This document shows positions 1 to 7,335 of a DNA stretch of 64,000 nt, piece by piece. Both the position numbers and the translations under genes were made by a program. The stretch is taken from assembly GCA_001603165.1 (NCBI GenBank), contig LVBN01000044.1:1-64000 (forward strand). The letters run 5' to 3'. The stretch's first letter is position 1; the number at the start of each line of letters is the position of its first letter. Under the pieces are notes generated by a model. The model was not told the DNA's origin, searched no databases, and was given only the letters and a program-made list of their open reading frames with translations. The stretch comes from Spirochaetales bacterium Spiro_12 (lineage in GTDB: Bacteria > Spirochaetota > Spirochaetia > Treponematales > Rectinemataceae).

Positions 1-27
1 CCGGTCCCCGGCATATTTTTTACCGCA

Positions 28-846
28 TCAGAGTTCTACCTTGCTTCCGCAGTCCAGCCATGTGACTATGCCCGGCATTGCGTTCGCCAAGGCCGCATAA
101 CCTCGTAGACCTGTACAGTGGCAGCAGTAAACGCCCTGGGGCTCAAATTCCCGGATCCTGGCGCTGACGCTTGCCAATACCTCGGCGCTCTCGTTGACAA
201 GATGAAACCCGCCGATCAGCGCCTTGATCCTGTTCTCTGGAAAGGCTTTCCGGGCAGATTGGACAATATTGCCTATACCGCGGTGCGCGCAGCCGGTTAT
301 GATGCTCATGCCGTCTTCCTCGACCACGATCAGCGAAACCTCATCTTCAAAAGTGTCAATATCATCCCCGCTCTCTGAGCGGAGCCTGAATCCCGGATTA
401 GCTACTTTCCCGTCGCTGATCTCGGCCCGGGGAAGCAAGAAGACGCCCCGGGCGATTTTTTTAGGAGCTTCGACCACAAACACCCTTTCTTTTAACGAAG
501 AGGGCAGCGATTCGCCTATTCCGATCCGTCTGCGCGCGTCCCCGGAAACAGCCTCCTTCGCAGCGTCGAATCCCGGCCCCGCAAAGAACAGCACTGGCTT
601 GTCGCCCAGCTTTTTGAGCAAATAAGGAAGACCGCCCCCATGATCGTAATGCCCGTGGCTCAGCACGATCATATGGATCGATGCAAGGTCGATATCAAGC
701 CGCAGGGCATTTTCAAGGAATCGTGCCGTCTGGGCCATGTCGAAAAGGATTCTGGATCCGTTCACTTCCAGAAAGAAGGAAAGGCCGTGCTCGCCGCACA
801 ATCCTGAACGCGGACAATAATCGTCCATCAGACTGGTGATTTTCAT
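28..846 (-). CDS. MBL-fold metallo-hydrolase
   Basis: A metallo-beta-lactamase-fold hydrolase of 272 residues with no signal peptide, so cytoplasmic. The zinc signature HGHYDHGG lies at residues 64-71. Two further candidate ligand histidines sit in GCAHRG (188) and GGFHL (215). This layout is that of the family often labelled 7,8-dihydropterin-6-methyl-4-(beta-D-ribofuranosyl)aminobenzene-5'-phosphate synthase, but in bacteria these proteins have no settled substrate. It is transcribed away from the DUF5320/Mrp/NifX cluster, and members of this family often accompany such clusters, so a shared role in metal or cofactor handling is an inference. The start has no strong Shine-Dalgarno sequence. 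The fold is secure; the substrate is unknown. Confidence 0.85.
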   Translation of the reverse strand: MKITSLMDDYCPRSGLCGEHGLSFFLEVNGSRILFDMAQTARFLENALRLDIDLASIHMIVLSHGHYDHGGGLPYLLKKLGDKPVLFFAGPGFDAAKEAVSGDARRRIGIGESLPSSLKERVFVVEAPKKIARGVFLLPRAEISDGKVANPGFRLRSESGDDIDTFEDEVSLIVVEEDGMSIITGCAHRGIGNIVQSARKAFPENRIKALIGGFHLVNESAEVLASVSARIREFEPQGVYCCHCTGLRGYAALANAMPGIVTWLDCGSKVEL

Positions 847-951
847 GCATCAATGATCAATGATTGAATACTCGCTGTCAATGATTATTCTCTTTGCGCC
901 TGTAATTACTGTAAATACCTGAATTTTAAATATGAAGGTCGTATTTTCCGC

Positions 952-980
952 TTGACATATTTCGGGCTTATGCCTATATT
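952..980 (+). promoter_or_regulatory. Sigma70-type promoter of the DUF5320-Mrp-NifX cluster
   Basis: A perfect -35 box TTGACA (952-957) and a -10 box TATATT (975-980) are separated by 17 bp. It is the only strong promoter seen in the 217-bp gap between the divergent genes. Transcription would begin near position 987, inside the inverted repeat described next. Confidence 0.75.
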
Positions 981-984
981 GACG

Positions 985-1020
985 CCGGAGAGTAATTGGC
1001 ATTTGCTATTTACTCTCCGG
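985..1020. promoter_or_regulatory. 11-bp perfect inverted repeat at the transcription start
   Basis: CCGGAGAGTAA (985-995) is followed after 14 bp by its exact reverse complement TTACTCTCCGG (1010-1020). It begins five bases after the -10 box, so it could be an operator blocking initiation or a 5'-UTR hairpin. A smaller GCGCC/GGCGC hairpin follows at 1020-1032, and a clear ribosome-binding site (AAGGAGGC) precedes the gene at 1064. Confidence 0.6.
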
Positions 1021-1063
1021 CGCCGTCGGCGCTGATCATCGAATTACAGCAAGGAGGCACGGT

Positions 1064-1438
1064 ATGCCGAATTATAATGGAACAGGACCCTACGGAGCAG
1101 GACCTAAGACCGGCAGGGGCTTGGGTCCCTGCTGCGGAGCACAAGCCTACGGCCGAGGGATGCGAAGAGGCGGAGGCTTCGGAATGGGCGCAGGTGGCAT
1201 GGGGCGCGGCGTCGGCTTCGGTGCAAGTCTAGGTCGCGGCATGGGCGGATTCGGTCCCCGCATGGGATGGTATCCCGCCGGCTACGGCACCGAAGATCAG
1301 GAAGTCCGCGAAGCCGGGATCAAATCGACCCTCGAGCAACGGGCAGCTTTTCTCAGGGCCGAGCTTGAGCACACAGAATCCCTGCTCAAGAACCAGGGCA
1401 CAGAGGCGGAGGAGAAGGGCTCGGAAAGTAAAAAGTGA
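1064..1438 (+). CDS. DUF5320-type Gly/Arg-rich small protein
   Basis: A 124-residue protein. The N-terminal 75 residues are dominated by Gly, Arg, Met and aromatic residues (starting MPNYNGTGPYGAGPKTGRG), which marks the DUF5320 family. The C-terminal 45 residues are charged and look like a short coiled coil (TLEQRAAFLRAELEHTESLL). It is preceded by a good ribosome-binding site and its stop overlaps the next start (GTGA). Proteins of this kind are regularly encoded beside Mrp/MinD-like ATPases and NifX/NifB-type proteins. No biochemical function is known to me; a role in Fe-S or Mo/Fe cofactor handling is only inferred from the neighbours. Confidence 0.8.
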   Translation: MPNYNGTGPYGAGPKTGRGLGPCCGAQAYGRGMRRGGGFGMGAGGMGRGVGFGASLGRGMGGFGPRMGWYPAGYGTEDQEVREAGIKSTLEQRAAFLRAELEHTESLLKNQGTEAEEKGSESKK

Positions 1439-2328
1439 AGGCCGTCCCACAAGAGCTGGTAATAGCAGTCGCGAGCGGAAAGGGCGGCACAGGCAAGACA
1501 AGCCTTGCCGCCCACCTCGCCCTTGCCGGCGCGGCGCGCTTGCGTACGATTCTCGTCGACCTCGACGTGGAAGCTCCCGATTCGCTGGCGTATTTTCCCG
1601 AAGCCATTCGGGTGGGCAGGAATTGCCCCGTTTCATTGAAGGTTCCCTTTCTGATCCCAGAGAGCTGTTCCGGCTGTGGCGCATGCGCGAAGGCCTGTCA
1701 TTTCGGAGCCATCGTAGCCTTGGGCGGCGCCGTGACCATCGACCAGAAACTCTGCAAGGGCTGCGGCCGCTGTGTTTTCCTCTGCCCCGAAAATGCCCTG
1801 AAAGAACGGGGAATTGTAGTAGGCCAGACGAGGCTCATGAAATCGGGCAGTCTGGACATTCTCGAAGGCCGCATGGATGTGGGCGATATCAGATCCACGT
1901 CGGTGATCGAAGCCGCCAAGACGAGGGCTGCTTCGTTGAAAAAGGAGGTGCAGGTCCGGGACTGCCCTCCCGGGGTTTCCTGCCCGGCAACCCATGCGGT
2001 GGAAGGGGCTGACTACGTCGTGCTCGTCGCCGAACCCACCGCATTTTCACTGCATGATTTAAGCGCAGCAATTAGCCTGGTGAAGGGACAGGGGCTTAAG
2101 GCAGGCGTTGTGATTAACAAATACGGTTTCGGCGACGCTGATATCGAATCCCTGTGCAGGGAAAAAGCCCTGCCTGTGATCGGAAGGATCGAGTTCAAGC
2201 GCAAGAGAGCCTCCAGCGGTGCTTCAGGCAAACTATGGACGGACGACGGATCCTATATGCAAAAAATCGATGAGATCCTTAAAAGAATAGTTCATGCAGT
2301 AGAAACCGACGAGGGGGAGCTCGGATGA
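1435..2328 (+). CDS. Mrp/MinD-superfamily P-loop ATPase with 2x[4Fe-4S] insertion (first copy)
   Basis: A 297-residue SIMIBI-class ATPase. The deviant Walker A motif is GKGGTGKTS near residues 15-23. A bacterial-ferredoxin insertion follows, with CSGCGACAKAC and CKGCGRCVFLC, each supplying four cysteines for a [4Fe-4S] cluster. DCPPGVSCP then serves as the switch region. Such proteins act as carriers or insertases for Fe-S clusters or nitrogenase-type cofactors; the client here is unknown. It starts at a GTG overlapping the previous stop and its own stop overlaps the next ATG (ATGA), so the three genes are translationally coupled. The partner gene at 2325 is a diverged paralogue, and the two probably form a heterodimer (inference). 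Confidence 0.9.
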   Translation: MKAVPQELVIAVASGKGGTGKTSLAAHLALAGAARLRTILVDLDVEAPDSLAYFPEAIRVGRNCPVSLKVPFLIPESCSGCGACAKACHFGAIVALGGAVTIDQKLCKGCGRCVFLCPENALKERGIVVGQTRLMKSGSLDILEGRMDVGDIRSTSVIEAAKTRAASLKKEVQVRDCPPGVSCPATHAVEGADYVVLVAEPTAFSLHDLSAAISLVKGQGLKAGVVINKYGFGDADIESLCREKALPVIGRIEFKRKRASSGASGKLWTDDGSYMQKIDEILKRIVHAVETDEGELG

Positions 2329-3209
2329 CAATCACCGTCGCCAGCGGAAAAGGAGGGGCGGGCAAGACGTCATTAGCAGCGGCTCTCGCCGCATCCGTGG
2401 GCAGTTCCTGCATCGTCGCCGATTGCGACGTGGACGCAGCCAACGGCGCGATAGCCCTCCATGCCCGGCTTCGCGAATCCGGCCCCTATTTTGCCGGGCC
2501 AGGCTACAGAATAGAACCGAGCCTCTGCATTGGCTGCGGCCGCTGCATGCCGGCCTGTCGGTTCAACGCCATACGAACCGATAAGACCAGACGCACATAC
2601 CTGATCGCGGAGGAGCTCTGCGAACGCTGCGGAGCCTGTACCGACCACTGCCCCGTCGATGCCATACAGGGTTTTACAAAAGAAGCGGGCAGGCTCTCAG
2701 TCTCCGATTGCCCCCTGGGTATGACATTGATCCACGCCGAACTCGTGCCGGGCGAGGACACCAGCGGAAAACTGGTAAACCAAGTCCGCCGGCGCGCCGA
2801 CACGATCAATCCAGGTAATGCCATTATCATAGTGGACGCCCCTCCGGGGATCGGCTGCCCGGTCATCGCCTCACTGTCGGGTGCAGATATTGTGCTGCTG
2901 GTGGTGGATTCCACCATATCCGGACTCAGGGACAGCCTTCGGCTGTCCGAACTCGCGGCGGGCATGGACAAACGAATAATCGCCATTATCAATAAAACCG
3001 GCCTCGATGAAGAAATAGACAATAAAATCCGGGTCGCCATGACACAATCCTCCATACCTGTCATGGGAGAAATCCCCTTCGATCCCCTGCTCCGCTCCGT
3101 GGAGGAAAAGGACCTGACCTGGATCGATGTGGCTGGCGAAGCAGGCCTAAAGGCGAAGGCAGCGGTGCGCGCGGTGCTCGAATATGCCCAAATGCAAATG
3201 ATTTATTGA
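2325..3209 (+). CDS. Mrp/MinD-superfamily P-loop ATPase with 2x[4Fe-4S] insertion (second copy)
   Basis: The 294-residue partner of the preceding gene, with the same architecture. Walker A is SGKGGAGKTS near residues 7-16. The ferredoxin-type insertion has CIGCGRCMPAC and CERCGACTDHC. The switch sequence VDAPPGIGCP lies near residue 170. The paralogue pair plus NifX-like protein is a known syntenic unit in anaerobes and is thought to handle Fe-S or Fe-Mo-type cofactors. The start ATG overlaps the upstream stop by four bases. Conservation of both the P-loop and all eight cluster cysteines suggests both copies are active. Confidence 0.9.
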   Translation: MTITVASGKGGAGKTSLAAALAASVGSSCIVADCDVDAANGAIALHARLRESGPYFAGPGYRIEPSLCIGCGRCMPACRFNAIRTDKTRRTYLIAEELCERCGACTDHCPVDAIQGFTKEAGRLSVSDCPLGMTLIHAELVPGEDTSGKLVNQVRRRADTINPGNAIIIVDAPPGIGCPVIASLSGADIVLLVVDSTISGLRDSLRLSELAAGMDKRIIAIINKTGLDEEIDNKIRVAMTQSSIPVMGEIPFDPLLRSVEEKDLTWIDVAGEAGLKAKAAVRAVLEYAQMQMIY

Positions 3210-3241
3210 CTCAATAAGCGCTGATTATAAAGGAGCGACAA

Positions 3242-3541
3242 GTGAAATTAGGAATTCCGACCGATGACGGCAAAACGGTAAGCGGCATTTTCGGAAGGGC
3301 GAACAGCTTCGCAGTCTACGACACCGACACGGCGGAACTCATAGTGTTGGCCAACGAGGGCATAGGGGCCGAGCACGGAGCCGGAACTGGGGCGGCGAGT
3401 TTTCTGGCCGAACAGGGCGTATCGAAGGTTCTGGCGCCCGAGCTCGGACCTAAGGCTTTATCTGCGCTGAGTTCCGCGGGCGTTGCTGTGGCGCGCGTCG
3501 AAGCCGGAACGAAGATCCTCGAGGTTGTCCGCCGAGCATAA
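3242..3541 (+). CDS. NifX/NifB C-terminal-like dinitrogenase cofactor protein
   Basis: A 99-residue single-domain protein of the dinitrogenase iron-molybdenum cofactor family (NifX/NafY/NifB C-terminal fold, RNase H-like). It starts KLGIPTDDGKTVSGIFGRA and keeps the G-A-G-T-G-A turn in the middle. In free-standing form these small proteins bind metal-sulfur clusters and shuttle them. A GTG start is preceded by AAAGGAGCGACA. It is the last gene of the DUF5320/Mrp/Mrp cluster. No nif structural gene is visible in the window, so it is probably not a nitrogenase factor here. Its stop codon directly abuts the truncated NifU-like remnant on the other strand. Confidence 0.85.
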   Translation: MKLGIPTDDGKTVSGIFGRANSFAVYDTDTAELIVLANEGIGAEHGAGTGAASFLAEQGVSKVLAPELGPKALSALSSAGVAVARVEAGTKILEVVRRA

Positions 3542-3752
3542 CAAATATCAGGTCTATCCGTTCGTCTTTGAGGGAAAACCAGAGTTTCATTTCATCGTCG
3601 CAGGCCGGATCGCCGATGCAGGCATAGCCATCCGTTTCCTCCGGCGGCAACTCACCGACATTGCGAGGATTACTGAAATGATCGATCACCTCATCTGAAT
3701 AAAAGAGAACCGGACCCTGATACTGCGGTTCTTCCTGCTCCTGCTCAGCCAT
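3542..3752 (-). pseudogene. Truncated NifU/IscU-like scaffold remnant
   Basis: Reading leftwards from an ATG at 3752 (ribosome-binding site AAAGGA), about 70 codons match the N-terminus of NifU/IscU-type Fe-S scaffolds: YSDEVIDHFSNPRNVGE, then DGYACIGDPAC, then a KLWFSLKDERID segment. A normal scaffold has 120 or more residues with three conserved cysteines. Here homology stops at the stop codon of the NifX-like gene, and further reading is only antisense to that gene. The usual CGD at the second cysteine is CDD. I read this as a gene whose 3' half was deleted, leaving a scar fused to the end of the cofactor cluster. Expression of a short chimeric protein cannot be excluded. Confidence 0.65.
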
Positions 3753-3793
3753 TTTCAATCCTTTCGCTGCCTTGAGTATACAATATTCTTTCT

Positions 3794-4219
3794 TTAGCGG
3801 CAGGCCAGCTCGTCCATCCTCCTGAGTCTTCGCGAAAGATCCCTGGCCAGATTCATCACCAGCATTGCGAAGGTCTTGCAGTCGACCTTGGAAATTTCAT
3901 AGAGGGCGCGATTGGAAATGGTAACGACTTCAAGCGGCTCCAGGGCGGTTATGGTGGCGATGCTGGGCATGATATCTATGAGCTCCATTTCGCCGAAGGT
4001 TTCCCCCTCCCCCAGTTCGGCGATGGAAATTCCCTGTTTGGAAACCATCACTCTTCCGCCGATGATGAAAAATATTTTATCGTTCGGATCGCCCTCCCTC
4101 ATGGGCATATCTCCCGCATCGTATCGAGCGTAGCCGAAAAGCGGTTTTATTCTTTCGATCTGGTCCGGAAGCACCCCGCCGAACAGGGAATATTTCTGGA
4201 GTGCGTTCGTATCGATCAT
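3794..4219 (-). CDS. Stand-alone cyclic-nucleotide-binding-domain protein
   Basis: A 141-residue Crp/Fnr-type effector domain without a DNA-binding helix-turn-helix. The beta-roll is recognisable from REGDPNDKIFFIIGGRV and LGEGETFGEMELID, the phosphate-binding cassette region. The chain ends in a basic helix (DLSRRLRRMDEL). The start chosen is the ATG at 4219, which has GGAGAGG eight bases upstream; longer readings run through the preceding intergenic region. Such proteins bind cAMP or c-di-GMP, or have lost ligand binding, and regulate a partner protein. Its partner is unknown. It stands alone between the NifU remnant and the 5'-nucleotidase. Confidence 0.8.
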   Translation of the reverse strand: MIDTNALQKYSLFGGVLPDQIERIKPLFGYARYDAGDMPMREGDPNDKIFFIIGGRVMVSKQGISIAELGEGETFGEMELIDIMPSIATITALEPLEVVTISNRALYEISKVDCKTFAMLVMNLARDLSRRLRRMDELACR

Positions 4220-4364
4220 TGCGCCTCTCCTTGGCTTTGTTTGGGGATGCTGGGCAGCGAACCCCATATACCTAGTATACAACAAAAATGGGTTTTCCGC
4301 CCCCTTGTTTTGTTCGATAAAATGATTCACCCAGCTAATCGGCCCAGATACAAAAATCAAGGTT

Positions 4365-5282
4365 TTACGCGTTGGCCACGCCGAAAGGCACATGGACGCA
4401 GGCAGCCATGGGACCGACGTCTTCGAAGTGCCGCAGCTGGTCGTCGAAAAACAGATGGGGCTTGAAAGCTTCCAGAATCCTGCGCTTTTCTATGCCGCCC
4501 AAAAAGAAAATCTCGTCGGTAAAAATCCCCCAGCGCTTGAGGGTGTTGATAACCCTTTCGTGAGCCGGGGCATTCCGGGCTGTGATTATCGCGGTGCGCA
4601 CCTTGACCTCGGCCTGGCGAGCGGCCGAGCGTTGATGCTGCTGCAGAGCCGCGAGTTTTTCGAAAAAAGGCTTCATAGGCCCCGGGTCGAGGGGCGTCTC
4701 GGCCTTGCTCAGCTCCACTTCGGCAAAGCGCTCCTGACCGCCGGGCGAGCGGTAGAGCCTTTCGGCCTCGTCGCCGGCTATCACCCCGTCGAAATCGAAG
4801 GCGACCCGGAGTTCCCCCTCTTCGTCCTCTCCGAAGCCCGGGGAGAGAATGAGCCCGGCGGGCAACCCGGCGTCGATGGCGGCCTTAACGTCGTCGGTAT
4901 TGGTCGAAAGGAAGAGGGCCGCGCCGAAAGCGTCTATATACGGATAGGGAGAGCGGCCGTCCAGGAAGGCGGCGCGGATTATATTCAAATCGTAGTGTCG
5001 TATCGATTTGAAGATTCGTATTCCCGCCTCCGGATCGTTCCGCGAAAGCAAGACCACTTCCGCCGGCCCTTGTCCCTGGGCATATCCTCTATTGAGCGAA
5101 AGAAAACGCTTGACGAACCAAAAGGCGTTGCCCGGCCGAAGGACTTCCGCGCTATGGGCGCTCATCCACCCGCGATAGGCATCCTCTCCCCTGGCCCTGA
5201 ATACCTCGTCCGATTCGGATAGGTCGAAGAGGGCGCTGGAGGAGACGGCGATCACTATCTTGCTCTCGATGGGGTACGGCAC
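4365..5282 (-). CDS. Cytosolic 5'-nucleotidase (NT5C1-like)
   Basis: A 305-residue protein of the cytosolic 5'-nucleotidase I family (HAD-like). It would dephosphorylate nucleoside 5'-monophosphates. Key elements are VLLSRNDPEAGIRIFKS, then AFLDGRSP, the nucleophile loop FDFDGVIAGD near residue 175, and TARNAP followed by LFFDDQLRHF with the acidic pair. It starts at GTG (5282) behind AGAGAGGAA, eight bases after the stop of the ABC permease. It is thus the distal gene of the BMP-type transporter operon. A nucleotidase with a nucleoside importer points to nucleoside or nucleotide salvage, and is relevant because the next locus encodes a deoxyribose-phosphate aldolase microcompartment. Confidence 0.85.
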   Translation of the reverse strand: MPYPIESKIVIAVSSSALFDLSESDEVFRARGEDAYRGWMSAHSAEVLRPGNAFWFVKRFLSLNRGYAQGQGPAEVVLLSRNDPEAGIRIFKSIRHYDLNIIRAAFLDGRSPYPYIDAFGAALFLSTNTDDVKAAIDAGLPAGLILSPGFGEDEEGELRVAFDFDGVIAGDEAERLYRSPGGQERFAEVELSKAETPLDPGPMKPFFEKLAALQQHQRSAARQAEVKVRTAIITARNAPAHERVINTLKRWGIFTDEIFFLGGIEKRRILEAFKPHLFFDDQLRHFEDVGPMAACVHVPFGVANA

Positions 5283-5290
5283 TTCCTCTC

Positions 5291-6244
5291 TCAGCGCCTC
5301 CCGGAATCGTAGATCTGGCCGGCGGCTTTAGGCCCCACCGACTTGCCGGCGAACACCACGAGCGCCACGATGGTGAGCACATAAGGCAGTGCATAGAAGA
5401 ATTCGCCGGGCAGACTGGCCAGGAAGGTGATATCTTTGGCGTAAAAGGAAAGGGCGGTGGAAAAACCGAAGAAAAGCCCGGCGCCCAGAACCCCGAAGGG
5501 GTTCCACTTTCCGAAGACCAGGGAGGCGAGGGCTATGAATCCTGTGCCGTGGATGGTCACCAGAGTATACTGGATGTCTGCGGTAAGCACCATGATGCCA
5601 CCGGCGAGGCCCGCGAGGGCTCCCGATGCCATGACGCCGAAATAGCGCATCCATGCCACATTGATACCCATGCTGGCCGCCGCCTGGGGATGCTCTCCGC
5701 AGGACCGCAGCCTGAGCCCGAAGGGGGTCTTGTAGACGAGAATCCAGGTAAAGAAGACCAGAAAGATCGCCAGGAAAAAAGTCGGATAATTCTCTATGAA
5801 GAACATCCTGCCCAATACTGGGATTTTTTCGAGCAGGGGCACGGTAACTTTCTGGATGCCGTTGGAAAAGGCCCTGGTCCGCTGCTGACGGAAGATGATC
5901 TGGCAAAGGTAGACCGTGAGCCCCCCCGCCAGGATATTGAGCGCCGTTCCCGATATGGTTTGGTCGGCCCTCATGTTGACGCTGGCCACCGCATGGAGAA
6001 GGCTGAATACGATGCCGGCGACCAGGCCGGCGGCCAAGCCGAGCCAGGGAGCCAGGACGGTGCTTTCCTCCAGGAGCACGGTAACCGTGGCCGCGGAAAA
6101 AGCCCCCACCATCATGATACCCTCGAGGGCTATGTTCACTACGCCTGAGCGTTCGCTGAAAAGTCCGCCCAGGGCGGCGATGATTATGGGCGAAGCGAAC
6201 ATGAGAGCTATCGGAAACATTTCGAAGAGGATTTTTATACTCAT
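5291..6244 (-). CDS. BMP-family nucleoside ABC transporter permease (second)
   Basis: A 317-residue inner-membrane permease of the branched-chain/ribose superfamily with about eight to ten hydrophobic segments. It contains the family-typical LGGLFSERSGVVNIALEGIM near residues 25-44 and a SCGEHPQAAASMGIN cytoplasmic loop. It corresponds to the NupQ/YufQ position in nucleoside importers. Its start overlaps the end of the companion permease by four bases. The operon order is receptor, ATPase, permease, permease, 5'-nucleotidase. Substrate is most likely purine or other nucleosides, from the receptor family rather than from this protein. Confidence 0.85.
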   Translation of the reverse strand: MSIKILFEMFPIALMFASPIIIAALGGLFSERSGVVNIALEGIMMVGAFSAATVTVLLEESTVLAPWLGLAAGLVAGIVFSLLHAVASVNMRADQTISGTALNILAGGLTVYLCQIIFRQQRTRAFSNGIQKVTVPLLEKIPVLGRMFFIENYPTFFLAIFLVFFTWILVYKTPFGLRLRSCGEHPQAAASMGINVAWMRYFGVMASGALAGLAGGIMVLTADIQYTLVTIHGTGFIALASLVFGKWNPFGVLGAGLFFGFSTALSFYAKDITFLASLPGEFFYALPYVLTIVALVVFAGKSVGPKAAGQIYDSGRR

Positions 6245-7335
6245 GCCCTGTCTCCATCGGCCGTGACGGCCTGCTGTTTCTTGAAGCGCTCCAGAAGCAT
6301 TTTAATCCCGTATCGCATAGCCACGAACAAAACGATGGAAGCTTGGATGATACCCGCGATCTCCCGGGGAATACCCTGGGACTGCATGAGCGGCTGGGCC
6401 GACTTGAGCATGCCGAAGAGCATGCCGGCGAAGAGGATTCCCGAGGCTTCGTTTCCTCCCACCAGGGCGACGGCGATGCCGTCGAAACCATAACCCTCGG
6501 CTGCCGACATGGCCCGGCCAAAATTGAAGGTGCCCACGGTGATGACCGAGCCGGCCAGGCCGGCGAAGGCCCCGGCTATCATCATGGAGAGCACGATATT
6601 CCTGTTCACCTTCATGCCCGCGTAGCGCGAAGCATCCTTATTGTAGCCCACCGCCCGCAGGGAATACCCGAAGGTTGTCTTGTTGATGATAAAGGAGAAA
6701 ACGACGAGGGCCAGGATCACGGGTATAAAGCCCCAATTCAACCTGGAACCTCTGGTTATGGACTGGAGGAAGGGCGACTTGAGAAGGGCGGTCTCGGGGA
6801 AAAAGGCGGTTTTCACCTTGTCCTGGGAACCGAAGATGTTCAGGATGACGAAATTGTTCAGATGCAGGGCGATATAGTTCATCATGATCGAAACAGTAAC
6901 CTCGTGGACGTTGAACCTGGCCTTTAAAAAACCGGGGACCGCGCCCCAGAGGGCGCCCGCAAGTATGGAGGCCATAAGCACCAAGGGCAGGTGGATAAAC
7001 CTGGGCGCTTGCACAAGAAGCGCCACGGCGGTAGCCGCCAGGGATCCCACCATGAGCTGGCCTTCGGCGCCGATGCTGAACAAGCCGGTCCGGCTCGCGA
7101 AGGCGAAGGCCAGGCCCGTGAGAATGATAGGCATGGCGTTGATGACGAATTCGCCTATATACCGGGTGTTCCAAGGTACGTCGTTGATAATGTCGAGGCC
7201 GGAAAAGCCCTTGACCATCGCGGCGAACATGGCCACCGGCGATCTGCCCGTCGCTATCACGATCAACGATCCGAGAATGAAGCCCAACAGGACCGCCAGA
7301 AGAGGAAGGAGTATCTTTTCCCTACGTTTGGTCAT
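6241..7335 (-). CDS. BMP-family nucleoside ABC transporter permease (first)
   Basis: A 364-residue permease in the NupP/YufP position. It starts with a basic cytoplasmic tail (MTKRREKILLP) and a long hydrophobic helix, and contains ASRTGLFSIGAEGQLMVGS, the diagnostic loop of this group. SLRAVGYNKDASRYAGM lies on the cytoplasmic side. Its start overlaps the stop of the ATPase gene (ATGA) and its own stop overlaps the second permease. The two permeases should form a heterodimeric channel fed by the BMP-type receptor encoded at 9080. Confidence 0.85.
   Translation of the reverse strand: MTKRREKILLPLLAVLLGFILGSLIVIATGRSPVAMFAAMVKGFSGLDIINDVPWNTRYIGEFVINAMPIILTGLAFAFASRTGLFSIGAEGQLMVGSLAATAVALLVQAPRFIHLPLVLMASILAGALWGAVPGFLKARFNVHEVTVSIMMNYIALHLNNFVILNIFGSQDKVKTAFFPETALLKSPFLQSITRGSRLNWGFIPVILALVVFSFIINKTTFGYSLRAVGYNKDASRYAGMKVNRNIVLSMMIAGAFAGLAGSVITVGTFNFGRAMSAAEGYGFDGIAVALVGGNEASGILFAGMLFGMLKSAQPLMQSQGIPREIAGIIQASIVLFVAMRYGIKMLLERFKKQQAVTADGDRA

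Noticed and set aside
3242-3541. NifX-like gene as evidence for nitrogen fixation
   Set aside because: No nifH, nifD, nifK or nifB is in the window, and small NifX-like proteins next to Mrp-type ATPases are widespread in non-fixers.
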